The notes under the pieces were generated by a model. That model was not told the DNA's origin. It ran no database searches and saw only the letters and a list, made by a program, of their open reading frames with translations. 64,000 bases of DNA from Nannochloropsis salina CCMP1776 (Eukaryota > Sar > Eustigmatophyceae > Eustigmatales > Monodopsidaceae). Location: contig SDOX01000005.1 in assembly GCA_004565275.1 (NCBI GenBank), forward strand, positions 19,340 through 83,339, written 5' to 3'. The translations under genes were made by a program, and so were the position numbers. Within the stretch, counting starts at the first letter, position 1, and the number at the start of each line of letters is the position of its first letter. Of this stretch, positions 47,091 to 58,921 are shown in pieces.

Positions 47091-49313
47091 TGCTTCCTGT
47101 GCCCTGGCAGCCCTCTCCAGCGCCGCCGCGATTCACAAGCATCATCACAGCAAGGTACGCGTGGAGGGACGGGTGGAGGGCAGAAAGAGCGTCTGAGGCG
47201 TGGTTGCTACGACAGCTTGGACGCCTGACTTTGGGAGGATGAAAACGTCAGGCAAGGCCCCCACCGTCCGCACAGGCGTCGAATCCATCCCTGCTTATGT
47301 TGGCTGGAGCGCCACCGTGACGTCTCACAGAATCCTGTTCACTCCCCTCAACCCCAGCGGTCGCCGGTCCACACGCCCGGGGCCTTGACCCCTTCCTCCT
47401 CCTCTTCGGCATCCAGGGAAGGGAAAGGACCCGCTCCCTCTTCCCAGCCCGCGAGGCCCTCGCCTCGACAGCAAGAAGGAGGGCAAGCGAAGAAGGAAGG
47501 GACGCCTTCGAGCGGGAGCTCGCCAGGGTGAGGCTGGGCCGCCGGAGTGGATTTCCACGGTTCTATTTTTTTAATTAATTTTTTAATTGCCCTTCCTGTT
47601 TCCTTGGCGACGCATGGCTTTTTTTGGGTCCGAAGAGAGAGGGAATTTGAGTCAAAGATCCCATCCTTGACGTTCCCTCGCACATGCCCTCCGTTCTTTC
47701 TAGGGCCTCCGGCACGATCCTTCCCATTTCTCAGCCGCCTCCTCCGTCCCCGACCTATCCTTGCGACGACCAAGGTCCTCAACTCTCCCCTGCCCCTGTC
47801 GTCGTTCTCTCCTCCTGTTCTTTCGTTTCTTTCATTTCTCTCTCTGTGGTTCCGAGCTTTTTGGCCCACGTCATGCGCGGCCGCTATCCTCCTCCCCTTG
47901 CTGACCCTCCACTCCTCCTCAGGAGACTCTCTTACCGCCTGAGTCCTCTCGGCTCATTATCCACCGCCTTTCGCATGCGTTGACCTCTTTCACTTCCCCC
48001 CTCCCTTCTCTCCCCAGCCTCCTCTCTCCCCACCCGGCTGCCCCTTCTCCCGGCGTTGACGCGGGAGGGGTCGTCCGACAGCGTTAGGAGCGACAGTGGA
48101 CCTCGGTGAGGCAGTTGTGTGGGAGGAACTAGTTTATGCCATATATAAACGGGCGCCTCACCCTGACTCCAATACTCATGTCAATCCCTGATCCTCGTTT
48201 GCGGCTTTTTCCCCTTTCCATCCTGCAGCTTGCCCCCAACTCTCGCCCTGCAAAACAGCAGTAGCGCCTACCCCCTTCCTCCCTCCCTCCTTCCCTCCCT
48301 CTCCAAGGCGTCAGGGGCGGCGGACGAATGGCGCCGGCGCCTGACGATTGAGGAGCGAATGGAGGTCAGGGGGCGTTTGAAAACAGCATACTTGCATCAC
48401 GTCCGAGAAGGAGATGTAGAGGGCCTGCTCGAGGTAGGAAGAAGAGCAGGCGGAGGGGGGAGGAGGGTTAGTAGGGAGAGGGGGAGAGCGGGAAGCAGGG
48501 AGAGGAGGGGAGGAAGGGAAGGAAAGGAGGGGAGTGGGGACCATGTCATGCGTGGTCTGGCTCCCTCAGTGTCTCCCTTCCTGTGAGTCTTTTCCCTCTT
48601 TGCCGCCTGCTCATCGGTAAGCTCCCATAAACTTGCTCAACAGCTGGTCTCGGCCATGGAAGAAGATTTCTTGCACCAAGGCGCACCTTCCCGTCTTGAC
48701 TATTTGAAAACTTCCCTGAAGGTTGAAAGGGAGGGAGGTCCAAGGGGTGGGAGGGAGGAAGGGAGGGAGGAAGGGAAGAGGGGAGGGGTGCAGGGGGGGG
48801 CGGGGAAAGTTGAGGTGGCCACTGGCAAGAAGTGAGAAGGAGAGTATGGCTCTTTGTCTCTTTGGAAAACTATGAGAATCGTGTCATGTCAAATAAGCGC
48901 CTTCTCGATCCCTCCTTTTCCCCTCTTGTCTCTTCCACCTCCCTCCCTTTCCCTGCCGGCAGTACGACAAGAAGCTGATCGAGAAAATCCGTCAGCTCCG
49001 GGGCGAGGTGGAGATACTCTCTTCGGGATCCTCCTCATCATCGCCCCCGCCCTCGGTCCCTCCCTCTTCGCTCCTGGAAGACCATGAAAATGGAGGGCAT
49101 GCGGGAGGACAGGGAGGGGGGGGGAAAGGGCGGGGAGAGGAGAAAGATGGAGACTGGGAAAGGCGAGGGGAAGCGGAGGGACTGGCAGTTAAGACGGTGT
49201 TAAGGAGAGGAGCGTGTGCAGGCGGGAAAGACAAGGAGGAGGAAGGAGGGGAGGATGAGGGAGGGAGGGAAGGGAGTGGTGGAAGGACCAATAAGAAGCG
49301 GTTGAGGAAATGA
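47091..49313 (+). CDS. KIX-domain transcription coactivator-like protein (5' end unresolved)
   Basis: The well-supported part is three adjoining exons (about 48229-48430, 48645-48700, 48961-49313). They encode ADEWRRRLTIEERMEVRGRL, TAYLHHVREGDVEGLLE, LVSAMEEDFLHQGAPSRLDY, LKTSLK and YDKKLIEKIRQLRGEVE. The spacing W-x3-L-x4-R, two further helices, the E-x4-F/A-x4-Y signature and a C-terminal helix match the three-helix KIX fold of CBP/p300 and Mediator MED15. KIX binds transactivation domains, so a nuclear coactivator role is inferred. Upstream exons are Ser/Pro/Arg-rich (for example SREGKGPAPSSQPARPS) and downstream is a Gly/Glu/Lys-rich disordered tail ending NKKRLRK. Exon phases between about 47.35 and 48.05 kb did not all reconcile, so the N-terminal half and the start are provisional. 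Confidence 0.6.
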
Positions 49314-50378
49314 AGCAGAGAGAGAGGAAGGGGGAAATGGAGGGGGGGGAAGGGAGGATAAGCGCGACGGACTGGATTGTAGAAATGAGCGGAGTTGAGC
49401 GAGAAGAAGCAGGAGGAAAATCGAGGGGGGTCGAAGGAAGACACCTGATGAGGAAATGTATAGGGAGTGGCGAACGTTGGAAAAGATAAAGGACAGGTAG
49501 AGTCTGGGGGGGAGATCGATGAGGCAGGGAGCACGAAGGTGGGGAGGGCGAGGGGTGAGACAGGAGAGGAATGAAAGCTGAAATGCGTGTAGGTAAGGAG
49601 GGATGGAGAGGACGGAGGAGGGAGAAGGTGGCAAAGACTATCTGATGGGGGCGTGGGAGAGAGAGAAGCCGAGGGCAGTGAACAAGGGAAAAGTGGAGGG
49701 AAAAGAAGAAAATATGCATCTACTTGTGGAAACAGGAAGCGAAAGGGTAAGGGTTAAGGGGCGGTGCGAGGAAAGAGCTTGCTGTCGAGACGATCGAGTG
49801 CTAGACTGAGAGGAGGGAGTTTCATTCAGGATGTGTGAATCGAGGCGGAAGCGACACGGAGCCAAGGCTGTCCTGAAGTCATGTTAAAAATGCGAGAAGC
49901 AACAAAAGGAGGGTAGGGCCAGGCATCCGACAAAGGAGGCCTCAAATATAATGTCGATCATTTTTCCTTTTCACACTGGAGCTCGGATTCGACCCTCTGT
50001 GCCTTCCAATCAATCGAGCCCCAGTGCTTGTAAGGTGTAGGGATCTTGCTCTGTAACCCATCTTCGTTTCTTGCTACCTGAACCCCCCTTTTTTCCTTTA
50101 AAGCGTTGCCGCAACCCAGAAAATCTCGACTCATGACATCAAAACCCTCATCGGTACGGCTTCAAATTGCGTCGATCAGCCCAGCTTTTGTGTCTCCCAT
50201 GTCCCTTTTCCCATCGACAGCTTCGGGCGTCTCCTCTTATGTTCCTTTCCTCCACCTCAGGGCATTTTGAGCAATGTCGCGTCGACCCCTCCACCATTTG
50301 TCTTGGTAGTCGTCAAAACATTATCAAGTACTTCTATTTTTTCCTCTGATTTAATTCATTCCCTTCTCGCGGCATCGA
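49314..50378. other. Purine-skewed intergenic stretch
   Basis: About 49320-49700 is strongly purine-rich on the plus strand (long GGAG/GAGG runs). Frames that appear open on the opposite strand are pyrimidine-composition artefacts (Ser/Pro/Leu/Phe-only). Beyond 49.8 kb it becomes mixed. No gene is supported. Confidence 0.5.
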
Positions 50379-53289
50379 TTATTTTTCATTGATTTTCGCC
50401 CCTCCCCGATCAATTGCAGGAGTTCGAGCTTTGTTCTTCTCCAAGACCCCGGAGGACGACGAAGTCGGAGCGGTGACAGAAGAGGAGGATTTTGTTTCCA
50501 CAGCAGGGAGTTGCGTTTTGGTAGCCAAAGGGGAGCTGATTGACATTTCTTTCATCCTCTTCCTCTTCTTTTTCCTCTCTGTAGCGTGCGAGGATGAAGC
50601 AGAAAGGGTTTTACTGCTCTTGACTATGCCTCCATGCCCAACTTTCAGGTGACGAGGAATCATGGGGGTGTTGAATAGATAGGAAGAAGAGGAAGAAGGG
50701 CCGCCCATGATCGAAGTCATTCTATTCAAAGAGGGTGCACGGCTGGCACGACGGGCTTCGGCGTTCTGTGTGCACGAGAATGAGCGGCCGACCAGCTCTC
50801 TTTTCCTACCCCGCTTCGCTCCCTCGTGTTTAGCTCTTCTCTTCCGCCCTCCCTCTTTCTCATCCTCGTCCCCCGTAGCATCGTCGTCAGAGTCATCCTC
50901 CCCGTTTTTCTCCAGCACAAAGTCCTCGTCTTCCTTGTCCTTTGTCCTCCTCCCCCTCTTCGTCACTTTCTTCGCGGGAGTGGATGTCGACAGGGTGAGC
51001 ATCTCGCTTGTTCCACGCTTTGACATCGTGCCTTCGGTCCACTTTCCTTCCTGTCCTTGCTCTTCATCTTGGCTGCTGGAGCTTGAAGAACTTTCCTCTT
51101 CGTCTAGCACCAGGCCAGGAACAAGTTGACTGTCATTCCAGAGAGAGCCTGGACGGGAGGAACAGACACAGACTCAGAACGAAAAGGTACCACGAAAGCA
51201 CATGTCCCCAAAATAGGTAGAATAGCTTTTCCTGTAGCCTCCACAGGGAAAGGGATACCTGGTGGGGGGCGAGAAGCACGGATAGGGAGTCGTCGACGAC
51301 CGCCGCTCCAGCCTCCTGCGCTTTTTCTTTCTTCCTCTTTCGCACGCCGGAAAGCTGCCGCACGCTCTGCCTCCTCTTCTTCCTTCCTACTCTCCTAGTA
51401 TTATAATGGGATAAATACGATTCAATCTCTGACAGGTGTCGAAATGCAAGTCCCTTTCCTCAAAGTCTTCCTCCCTTTATTCGCAATTATTTTATACTTA
51501 CTGGTGGCGGATAGCGCAGCATCAGTTGCTTTAATGAGAGACCTGGGATAATGGGGGGGCGACGGAGGGCTTTTTGGATGGGCGCTGGTCTGCGATGACA
51601 GCGGCTCTGCTCTCGTTGACGTGGCGTACTAAGCTGCTCAAGGCACGGTGGACGTGAGTCTTCTCTTTCGTGGGTCTGCTTTATATTATTACTTTCCGCT
51701 GGAACCTGCCCCTCCGCCTCTCGAGACATGGGCTGATAGTGCAAAAGCCTTTCTTTTTGTTCTTCTGGCTCGAAGTCAGTCTGTGTTGGCTTGCCATGAA
51801 CATTGTTATCTATTCTTGCATTTTGGGTTTCTTCTTTAGGGACTTTCTCTTGTTCCTCTTTTTTGGGTTCTTGATTTTGCTGCTGGTGTATTTGCTTCGT
51901 GTCCTGAGTCCAATCCGTCTTTGGATGTGCTGCTATGCTGGTGTCACCGTTGTTTGAGCCACTGCGGCTGTCAGGAATTTGAGCTCTGCTACAGGTGCTG
52001 ACATTGTGACTGCTTACATCAGCGCAACGAAGCGTAAGGTTACTGTCGCTGCTGCTAATCGGATCTACATCCTTCCTGGCGGTCACATCCTCCGCTTTTT
52101 CTTTTTTACTGCCGGGTCGAAACAATTGCTTTCGCAGCGGCAAAAATTGCCGGCGACGGAGAGATACGGCTTTTTGGAGGTAGCGGGCAAGAGGAGGTGG
52201 AATGCCTGCGCCGGTTATCTCATTCTGGGCGTAGGCGCACGCCACGACGTTAAAAAGTAGCGAAATAGAAGAAAATGGCGGTTGTGATTGTCGGGGAGCA
52301 TGCAAAGGAGTGACGGGGAAGATGGATGGGCCATGGTCGTGGAGTGGGGTGCTCAGAGGGGGCTTATTAGTGAGAGACGTATTCTCTTGGTCTTCCTGTG
52401 TGACGACCTGTGTGTTCTCATAGGAACCCTTCCCCATTGGCTTTCTCGCCTGTCCCTCCGTTCCTCGATCTTTACATTCCGTAGCATCCTCCCCTTTCTC
52501 TCTCTCAGGTACGTGAAAGCTAAACGTGGCCTGTTTTTCTCCTTTTAACCTCCTTTCTTCCTGCTCACTCATCGTCGTTGCTTCGTAGGTCTGCTCCATG
52601 CTCATTTTCTGCAATGTAACCTCCTCAACATCACCCTTGACCTCAGCCCGCACTTCGTCGTCAAGCTCCACCATTGACGCCGCCGATGTAACCAATGACG
52701 TGTTCAGCATGGTCTTATCCACTGTCTTGACTGCCTCTCTTGTTGTCTTTGGTCTTTTATCTTGTAGCTCACTTCCAATTTTTGTCTCTCTCAGTTTCCC
52801 ATTTTCCTTCGAGAGCTCAAGCGCTGTTGGAGTCAGTGCTCCTCCAGCGTCGAATGAATCAGCGAGGTTCTGCGCAGGACATTGAGCAGACGACGATAAA
52901 AGACGACATGTGGGAGAAAAGGCAAAATGAAGACGGAAAGTATCTTCCATTTTGCTGATGAAACGTGTCACGTGCAATGCACCTCTCCCTAAGCGACACC
53001 GCACAAAAGGAGGAAAGGAGAGAGGAGACTGAACACATGATTGCGTACACTCAGTTGAAACACCCGGCGAAACAGCAAGCCCAGCACCCTCAAGCGCGGC
53101 ATGGGTGATATATTTGCCGAAGAGATCTCGATCACTTTCAAGCGACTTTCTCATTTCCTCCTCTTGCTCTCGAGCTGCCTGCTCCATTTTCATACGCGCC
53201 TCCCGATCGGGAGGAAGTCGGGATGCGTCATCCAGAAGAGTAGGAAGGTCCAATAAAACTTTGTCTTTCAGAGCTTGGTTTGCATCCAT
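50379..53289 (-). CDS. Large disordered, charged, probably nuclear protein of unknown function, 3 exons
   Basis: Exon 1 runs from ATG 53289 to a donor CCA|GTAAGT near 51500 (about 597 codons). Exon 2 (about 51260-51395) encodes a Glu/Arg-rich helix (RKEEEEAERAAAFRRAKEEE). Exon 3 follows a pyrimidine-rich acceptor near 51150 and ends at 50379. Total is about 890 residues. The N terminus is helical (MDANQALKDKVLLDLPTLLD; RMKMEQAAREQEEEMRKSLE). The middle is Gln/Lys/Ser-rich without structure. It contains a basic Pro-rich patch (KALRRPPIIPGLSLKQLM) near the exon end. The C terminus has Ser runs, acidic blocks and many basic clusters (KKVTKRGRRTK; RKRRAKHEGAKRGRKRE; ERKKKRKRMKEM) that look like nuclear localisation signals. 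I recognise no domain. Composition would fit a chromatin or mitotic scaffold, but that is a guess. Confidence 0.68.
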
Positions 53290-54025
53290 CCTATTACTTG
53301 AGCGTATTTCTCCAAAACTAGCATTGTATGAGTTGAGACCGGAAGTGAGTGATGTGGAGGGAGGGATCAGGAGGTTATCCTATCATTGAGGTATCAAGAC
53401 ATCATTTCCCATGCAATCAAAAACCGAAATTAGATTGAGGGATTTTCTGCGTGCCTCGTGGCAGAGTTACATGGTGGAAATACTATTGGCGTGTTCTGGT
53501 AAATGGGGCGTTTGAAAAATAGGGTGGAGGAACGTGGGGGAGAGGTCGACGAAGCCCGCATTTAAACAACGTACGGATACAGCCGTTCTACAGCATCTTA
53601 TTCTTCCGAATTGATATAGCACATATCCGAGGGCTATTCGCAATTATGTGCCATGTCGACCCCATAGCCTTCAAACGTGGTGCTGCCTTTTTTTCCTCCT
53701 CAACGGATGGATCGACCAAAGCGTGACGCCACGTGACAGCTGTAGCCGAGCGAGAAACCATCGCCTACCCCCCTTCCCCTTGAAATGTTCATGCGGCAAG
53801 ATTCTTGAGGTCGCGAAAGCACCACACAAGCTTGAAGAGGGCTTGAAATGGTGAAAAATGTTTGAAATGTCCTAGACTGTGTTATGTTGCGCATCGAAGA
53901 GGAATGGGCATTATTTTTTGAGCATGTTTTGAGGCATGATCAGGCAGCACGTTCATTTTCATCCTGTAAGTACCCATTTTCAACACTTACTTTTCGCACG
54001 GCTCTGCTCAGAGGTTGTACGAAGA
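53290..54025. other. Intergenic divergent promoter region
   Basis: No gene is supported. This spacer separates the divergent disordered-protein gene and the small membrane-protein gene. Confidence 0.45.
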
Positions 54026-54936
54026 ATGATACCTTCAAGGTGTACATCATCCGCCTTGCCTTGTCTATTGCTTATGGTGCGGGCTCTGCTTCTATCTCCT
54101 CCATCTGTCCACGCGCAAAGCAGCCCGCCTCCGACGAATGAGGACTCCAGTTATGTACGTACAGCACCAGGTTCTTTCCAACAAATTTATTTTCAAATTT
54201 GGTTTAGCGCACCGCTATGTGGTATGCTTGCTTTATTGTACTTCGTAAAATTTATTTGGGTGGTTGTCTTGAATGTCTGTCCACTTACTGCGACTTGTTG
54301 CCTGTGCGTGTAAGTGCTGTTTATACGCTGTGCTCCATGGACAATTCGCCCTCGTCATTGTACGGTTCTCCACAATGTAGAAATCGAATGCTTTTTGCTG
54401 TATTTCCCTCTATGCTTTGCCTGTGAACATCTTCTTCAGACACTCATTTCCTCAAAATTTCCCATCAGGCCATACCCACTCGTATCGTCGTCATCGGACT
54501 CGCCATCGTAATGCTCACCGGGATCCTCGTTTGCCTGGGTACAGTTCGCATTCGTCGCAGTTCCTCCCTACCGCCATCTCCCGCTCCTTCGCTCTTTTCG
54601 TCCTCCTCTTCCACCGTCTATAGACTGTCTTCCCAAGGGGGACTGTCTTCCCAAGGGGCTCCGTCCTCCTCCAACCGCTCATACACGTCGATAAGCTCTA
54701 TATCTTCCTACCCCTTCATGCCTTCAGCTACTACGTCTACAAGCAGCATGGCGACTTGGACGAAGAGCTCGAAAGGTTCCATGACTGAAGAAGAGGAGGG
54801 AGACGGATGTCAGGTGGAGGGCAGGGACGATGTCTTGGACAGATGCAAGTTGAAGAAGAGAAAAGAAAAAGCACATGCCACACATGCGGTCATAAACTTG
54901 AGTGTAGAAGCCAAAGATGCCGCCGCGCTTATTTGA
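54026..54936 (+). CDS. Small single-pass membrane protein with signal peptide, 2 exons
   Basis: Exons 54026-54154 and 54469-54936 join in phase to 198 residues. Exon 1 encodes a signal peptide (MIPSRCTSSALPCLLLMVRA, then a hydrophobic core and VHAQSS) and a short lumenal Pro/Ser stretch. Exon 2 opens with one transmembrane helix (RIVVIGLAIVMLTGILVCLG) followed by a stop-transfer basic patch (TVRIRRSS). The cytosolic tail is Ser-rich with a small internal duplication (LSSQGGLSSQGAPSS), an acidic block (TEEEEGDG) and a basic block (KLKKRKEKAH). This type I topology resembles a small receptor-like or trafficking protein. No family is recognised. The intron (GTACGT to CATCAG, 314 bp) is longer than most in the window. 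Confidence 0.6.
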
Positions 54937-55972
54937 TAGGTCGGGTCGAAAATGTGTACACAAAGCGTAAGTAGGAGATGGTAACCTATAAATGAAGACA
55001 AATTGAGCACGACACCCTGCGTTGTTGAGTTGGTCGACGTCCTTTCTCGCCATTACTTTATGTAAAATCCGTGTAAGGATCTCTCAAATACTACACAGCT
55101 GTGACTCACATCGTTGAGCATAATTAATACTACACAGCTGTGACTCACATCGTTGAGCATAATTTAACATTGGAATTGAATCCCGGTGAGCCTACATAAG
55201 TCCAAGAGTACGCGACGGAGCGGCAAGCTTGAAGAGTGTCATGACCGCTTTTGATATTTGAAGCACAGAAGTAAGTTTTATAATTTTCGGAAGGAACGTT
55301 TGATTCCTCAACTGTTCTATAAACGCAATTGTAAGAAGCCACCACATTTGTCCATCTACTAGCAATTCAATCGACCAAAATTGATTTGAAGCAGAGGCCC
55401 TCTTGATGGAGTCGTCTTTTTCATCTCACAAAACCTTCCCTAAAATACGAGTTGTCTGCTTCCTACTTGACAAATTCTTTGATCAGCAGCAGAATTGATA
55501 TAGCGAAAGGGTACGCCGTGAAACAATAAAACGTAAGGCTGTTCACCGTAATTTCGTAGCTCGTAGCATGGGCCAGAACGACTGAAAGGGGAGGCTAAAG
55601 TATTAGAAACATGTCGAGGAATTCTGAGAAATGATAATATTGACACCCATCCCCGCAATGAAAATAAAATTCCTTTGCTGACAGCTACATTTTGCATGCG
55701 CATCATGCTGTTTTTATTTTGGGAAGGTTTTAGGTTATACTGGGGGTGAACCTCCCCCGCATGCTGCGGTCCAAGAACCTCCCGCCTCCCTGTACCGCAA
55801 GCTATTCTTTGGCACTTTATTCCGCACAGACTTGTACTATTCTGTAGAGACCCAGTGAATTTTCATCTTGGCTGACAACATTTTATGTCGGTTGCTTTTC
55901 CAATAGGCGGCAGGTGGGACAACAACGCGGAGGAGAGACGATACCTTTCCCTCAGCTTTACGCCCCCTTAGC
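54937..55972. other. Intergenic region with tandem repeat
   Basis: No convincing gene. A perfect 39-bp tandem duplication lies at 55087-55164. Minus-strand frames around 55440-55710 are hydrophobic in one frame and end in a Lys-rich tail, but I found no start or splice context that supports them. Confidence 0.45.
55087..55164. repeat. Perfect two-copy tandem repeat, 39 bp unit
   Basis: The unit begins AATACTACACAGCTGTGACT and ends GAGCATAATT; the two copies are identical and abut directly at 55125/55126. Each unit contains ACACAGCTGTG, a near-palindrome with an E-box-like CAGCTG core. It could be a duplicated binding site or simply a recent slip. Confidence 0.9.
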
Positions 55973-58921
55973 ATGCTCCGTCCTCCTGCAGATCAAGTAA
56001 CGAGCAAAACAAAGGCTCCCGGTGTGAAAAGGCACCGAAAAGATAGAATTTTGACCACATGTGTGAAAAGATCGGGCACAGTGGACGGCGAGCTTACTAA
56101 AAAGAAGAGAAAGATATCGGTTGCCTCTCCGGTCGTTGTACGCGGTCGTGGGACTGGGACACATAACGGTGAAGAAGACTTGATGCGTGACTTGCTGGAA
56201 GAAATGGGAGCAAGTATGACGCAAAGCACCAACCATTTTGATGCTGAGAGGAGGACGAATGGTCTCTTGTCCGCTCCTTCTAGCGTTTGCAAGGAAAAGG
56301 AGCAAGGGGGAAACGAGGAGGACAAGGAGGAGGAAAAACAAGAAGCAGACGTGGGAAAGAATGAGGAGAAGCAAGGTAAAAAAACAAACAAACATCATGA
56401 TGCAAAGCAAATCAACGCGACAAGGGGGTCAGAAGGCGCGAATCGATGTGGAAAAGGAGACGGCATCCCAAAAAGGCAGAGATGGGAAGGAGAAGCGAAA
56501 GCAAGAGGGACCAAGGGCGGACCTGGCATCGCGACGCAAGAAGTCTCAAAGCAGGACCAGGATAAGCAGGCGCCACAAGTGCTGCCAAATGCGTGCGCAC
56601 ACCTCAGCAGCACCGCACGCGTGTCTCCGCTAGAGTTGTGGAACCCGAGTCTCTTGATTGACCAAGCCACTCTCAACCTCCCCTGGCGCGATGCCACCGA
56701 TACCAGGCACAGGGACACTTTCCCGCGTCCGGGGACAGCATTTTTACTGCACGGTCCAGACCCACACGTGGAAGTGGCGCGAGCCCGGGGGCTTGTGGAG
56801 CTGGCCCGCTGGTTCGTGAGTACTGCTCTGAAACACGCCACTGAGCACCCCCGCACGGAGGCAGAAGGGTCGCCGCCACAGGCAGCAATCCTCCACCGCG
56901 CGTTGCAGGCGTGGCGATGGAACAACAAGGTGGTGGAGGAGAGGGGGAGGGGGGACAGCAAAGGGGTGAAAGGCTGGAATGGAAAGGGGCCACGGCCTTT
57001 ACCTGACCCCGTCTTGCCGGGCTCCTCCGCCTGCGAGCGGGACTTTCGACTGGCCAAGTGCCTGACGAGCCGCGAGGTAGGTAAGCCTACCTTTTCCATA
57101 CGTGTAGCTGCCGCTTTCCTCTTTAAACTGTTCCTCCTCCCCCCACTCCTTTCCCCTACTCTCTAGATCCAACTTCCGCCCGAGGTGGCCGTCGAACTCT
57201 GCGAAGCCCTCGGTCGAAAGGCCCTGACCCTCCTCTCCTCCCTCCCGTCTTCGTCCTCCCTCCCTTCCTCCGCCCCTTCCCGTCGCCGAGCAAGTCGGCT
57301 AGATCACCCCCCAGTCCTCAGGAGCCGCCGTCATGCCCCCTGTCTGTACCTTCCTCTCTCCTCCCTCTCGCCTGCCCGTCTGGCCCTCTTGGAAGCGAAC
57401 GAAGCGCTCGAGCTCTCTCTGCTAAAAGGCCATGCGTTGCGGATCAATACGAAACATTACCAAAAGCTCAAGGTGAGCAGTCACGGAGAGCAGGAAAAAC
57501 CGGGGGCGAAGGGAGGGGAGGGGCTTCGATAACGTTTCCCTCCCTGTGTCTTCACGCTCACCCTCCTGACGATGCTCTTCCTTTCCCTGCTCCTCCGCTT
57601 CCGATGCCAAGGCTCTGTACACTCAGCGACCGTTCCACCCGGCGTCCTCCCCGCCCTCGTCCTCCACCCCGTCCTTCTCTCCTTCCTCGCCCCCCTTCCT
57701 CTCCGCAGCCCAAGAAGACGACTTCCACGAACGCCTCGGCTGCCTCCTTTTCAGGTACGAGGCCTTGGCGGCCACCGCTCGAGACTCCCTGGCCTCGTCC
57801 ACCCTCCCTCCCTCCCTCCCTTCCTCCCTCCCTTCCTGCCCCGTCGCTGACGACGCGGATGAACGCGCGTTGCCCCCGCGGGTCTACGATGTGCTCGCTT
57901 CCCTCTTCCAAGTGCGCATGGAATGCTTCGCATCCCCCTTCAATTGCCGCTACCGCACGTATTGCTCCAGTCAGAGGGAGACGGACTGCTGGTTCGGGTC
58001 GATTGGTTCCTTCTTTGAATTCCAACCCTTGACGGGGATGTTTCTCGCACACCCGCCCCGCGCCACCGAGGTGGTACAAGCCATGATCAAGGTAAATCGC
58101 CGCCGGATTAGATGGGGCATTGTCTCAGAAATGACGAGTCCATGGAAACATGCTTGGCAGGAGGTGTTATTCTCCACGGGAATTACCCGGGAGCTTGCGT
58201 CGAAGTGGCCACGCCTGCATTTGGCGCGGGAGGCATTTTTCCACTACAGGGGTGTCCGCTAAAGTCGTCTTTAACGGTTTCAAGGCCCCTTTTCATCAAT
58301 GAGGCACAAAGTCTTTCAGGACATGGATGATTTAAATCCCTTTTCGGGCTCAGAGGACATAGTGTATTTCCATCCCCGTCAACTCCTTTCCTCATCAAAA
58401 CCTTAGCATGCGACCGTTTTCTCCCATCCATGTGCTCATTCTCGTTTCCCCTGCCACAGCATATGAACTACCTTCTTTCGCGCTGTAGTTCCTCGCGCCT
58501 TCTAGGCTTCTTCGTCGTGTTGTCCTCCGGCTTGGTCTCCGTCGGCTCTTCCACGGCAAAAACTACCCGGAGCCCCCCCCCTTTTTCACCATTCCAAGCC
58601 TGGTCGATACGCGTAGCCGCCACCGATTACGCCTTCATTGCAGGCAGCGACTACTATCAGCCGCGTCGTTACATCCATTCGGGGTCGGATGACAGTGATG
58701 GACTCGATGATCTCCTGCTTGTCGCCCTGCTCTCTCCTGCGGCAGCGGCAGACCCTGCCTACCAGCTGAATAGTACGCGGGAAGAAGAGGTACGGGAGGC
58801 TTTCGGGAGTTACAAAAATGAATTGGCAAAAGACCGACTGGAGCCACCCCCTAAAGATTTGACGAATCCTGCATCAGTGCGGGACGCTAAGGGGGGAGGA
58901 ACGGCGGAATGGTGGTGGTAG
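55973..58921 (+). CDS. PCIF1/CAPAM-like mRNA cap-adenosine methyltransferase homologue, 4 exons, altered catalytic motif
   Basis: Exons 55973-57076, 57167-57472, 57612-58091 and 58460-58921 sum to 784 codons (783 residues plus stop) with intact phase. The N-terminal 200 residues are disordered and basic/acidic with nuclear-localisation-like clusters (KKKRKI; KRQRWEGEAK). The C-terminal half matches the PCIF1 methyltransferase fold: HALRINTKHYQKL, LLFRYEALAA, ALPPRVYDVLASLF, MECFASPFNCRYRTYCSS, DCWFGSIGSFFEFQPLTG, then MNYLLSR with FFVVLSSG, and a C-terminal RYIHSG. PCIF1 binds the phosphorylated RNA polymerase II tail and methylates cap-adjacent adenosine (m6Am). In active members the catalytic motif is N-P-P-F. 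Here the corresponding position reads H-P-P-R (FLAHPPRATE), so the N and aromatic residues are both missing. I see no WW domain at the N terminus. The family call is strong; catalytic activity is doubtful. Confidence 0.85.

Noticed and set aside
48992-49719. Long minus-strand open frames opposite the KIX gene and purine tract
   Set aside because: They are composed almost only of Ser, Pro, Leu and Phe, a composition artefact of the pyrimidine-rich strand.
55440-55706. Minus-strand membrane-protein gene
   Set aside because: One frame is hydrophobic (FAISILLLIKEF), another gives a different peptide, and no start codon or splice chain supports either.
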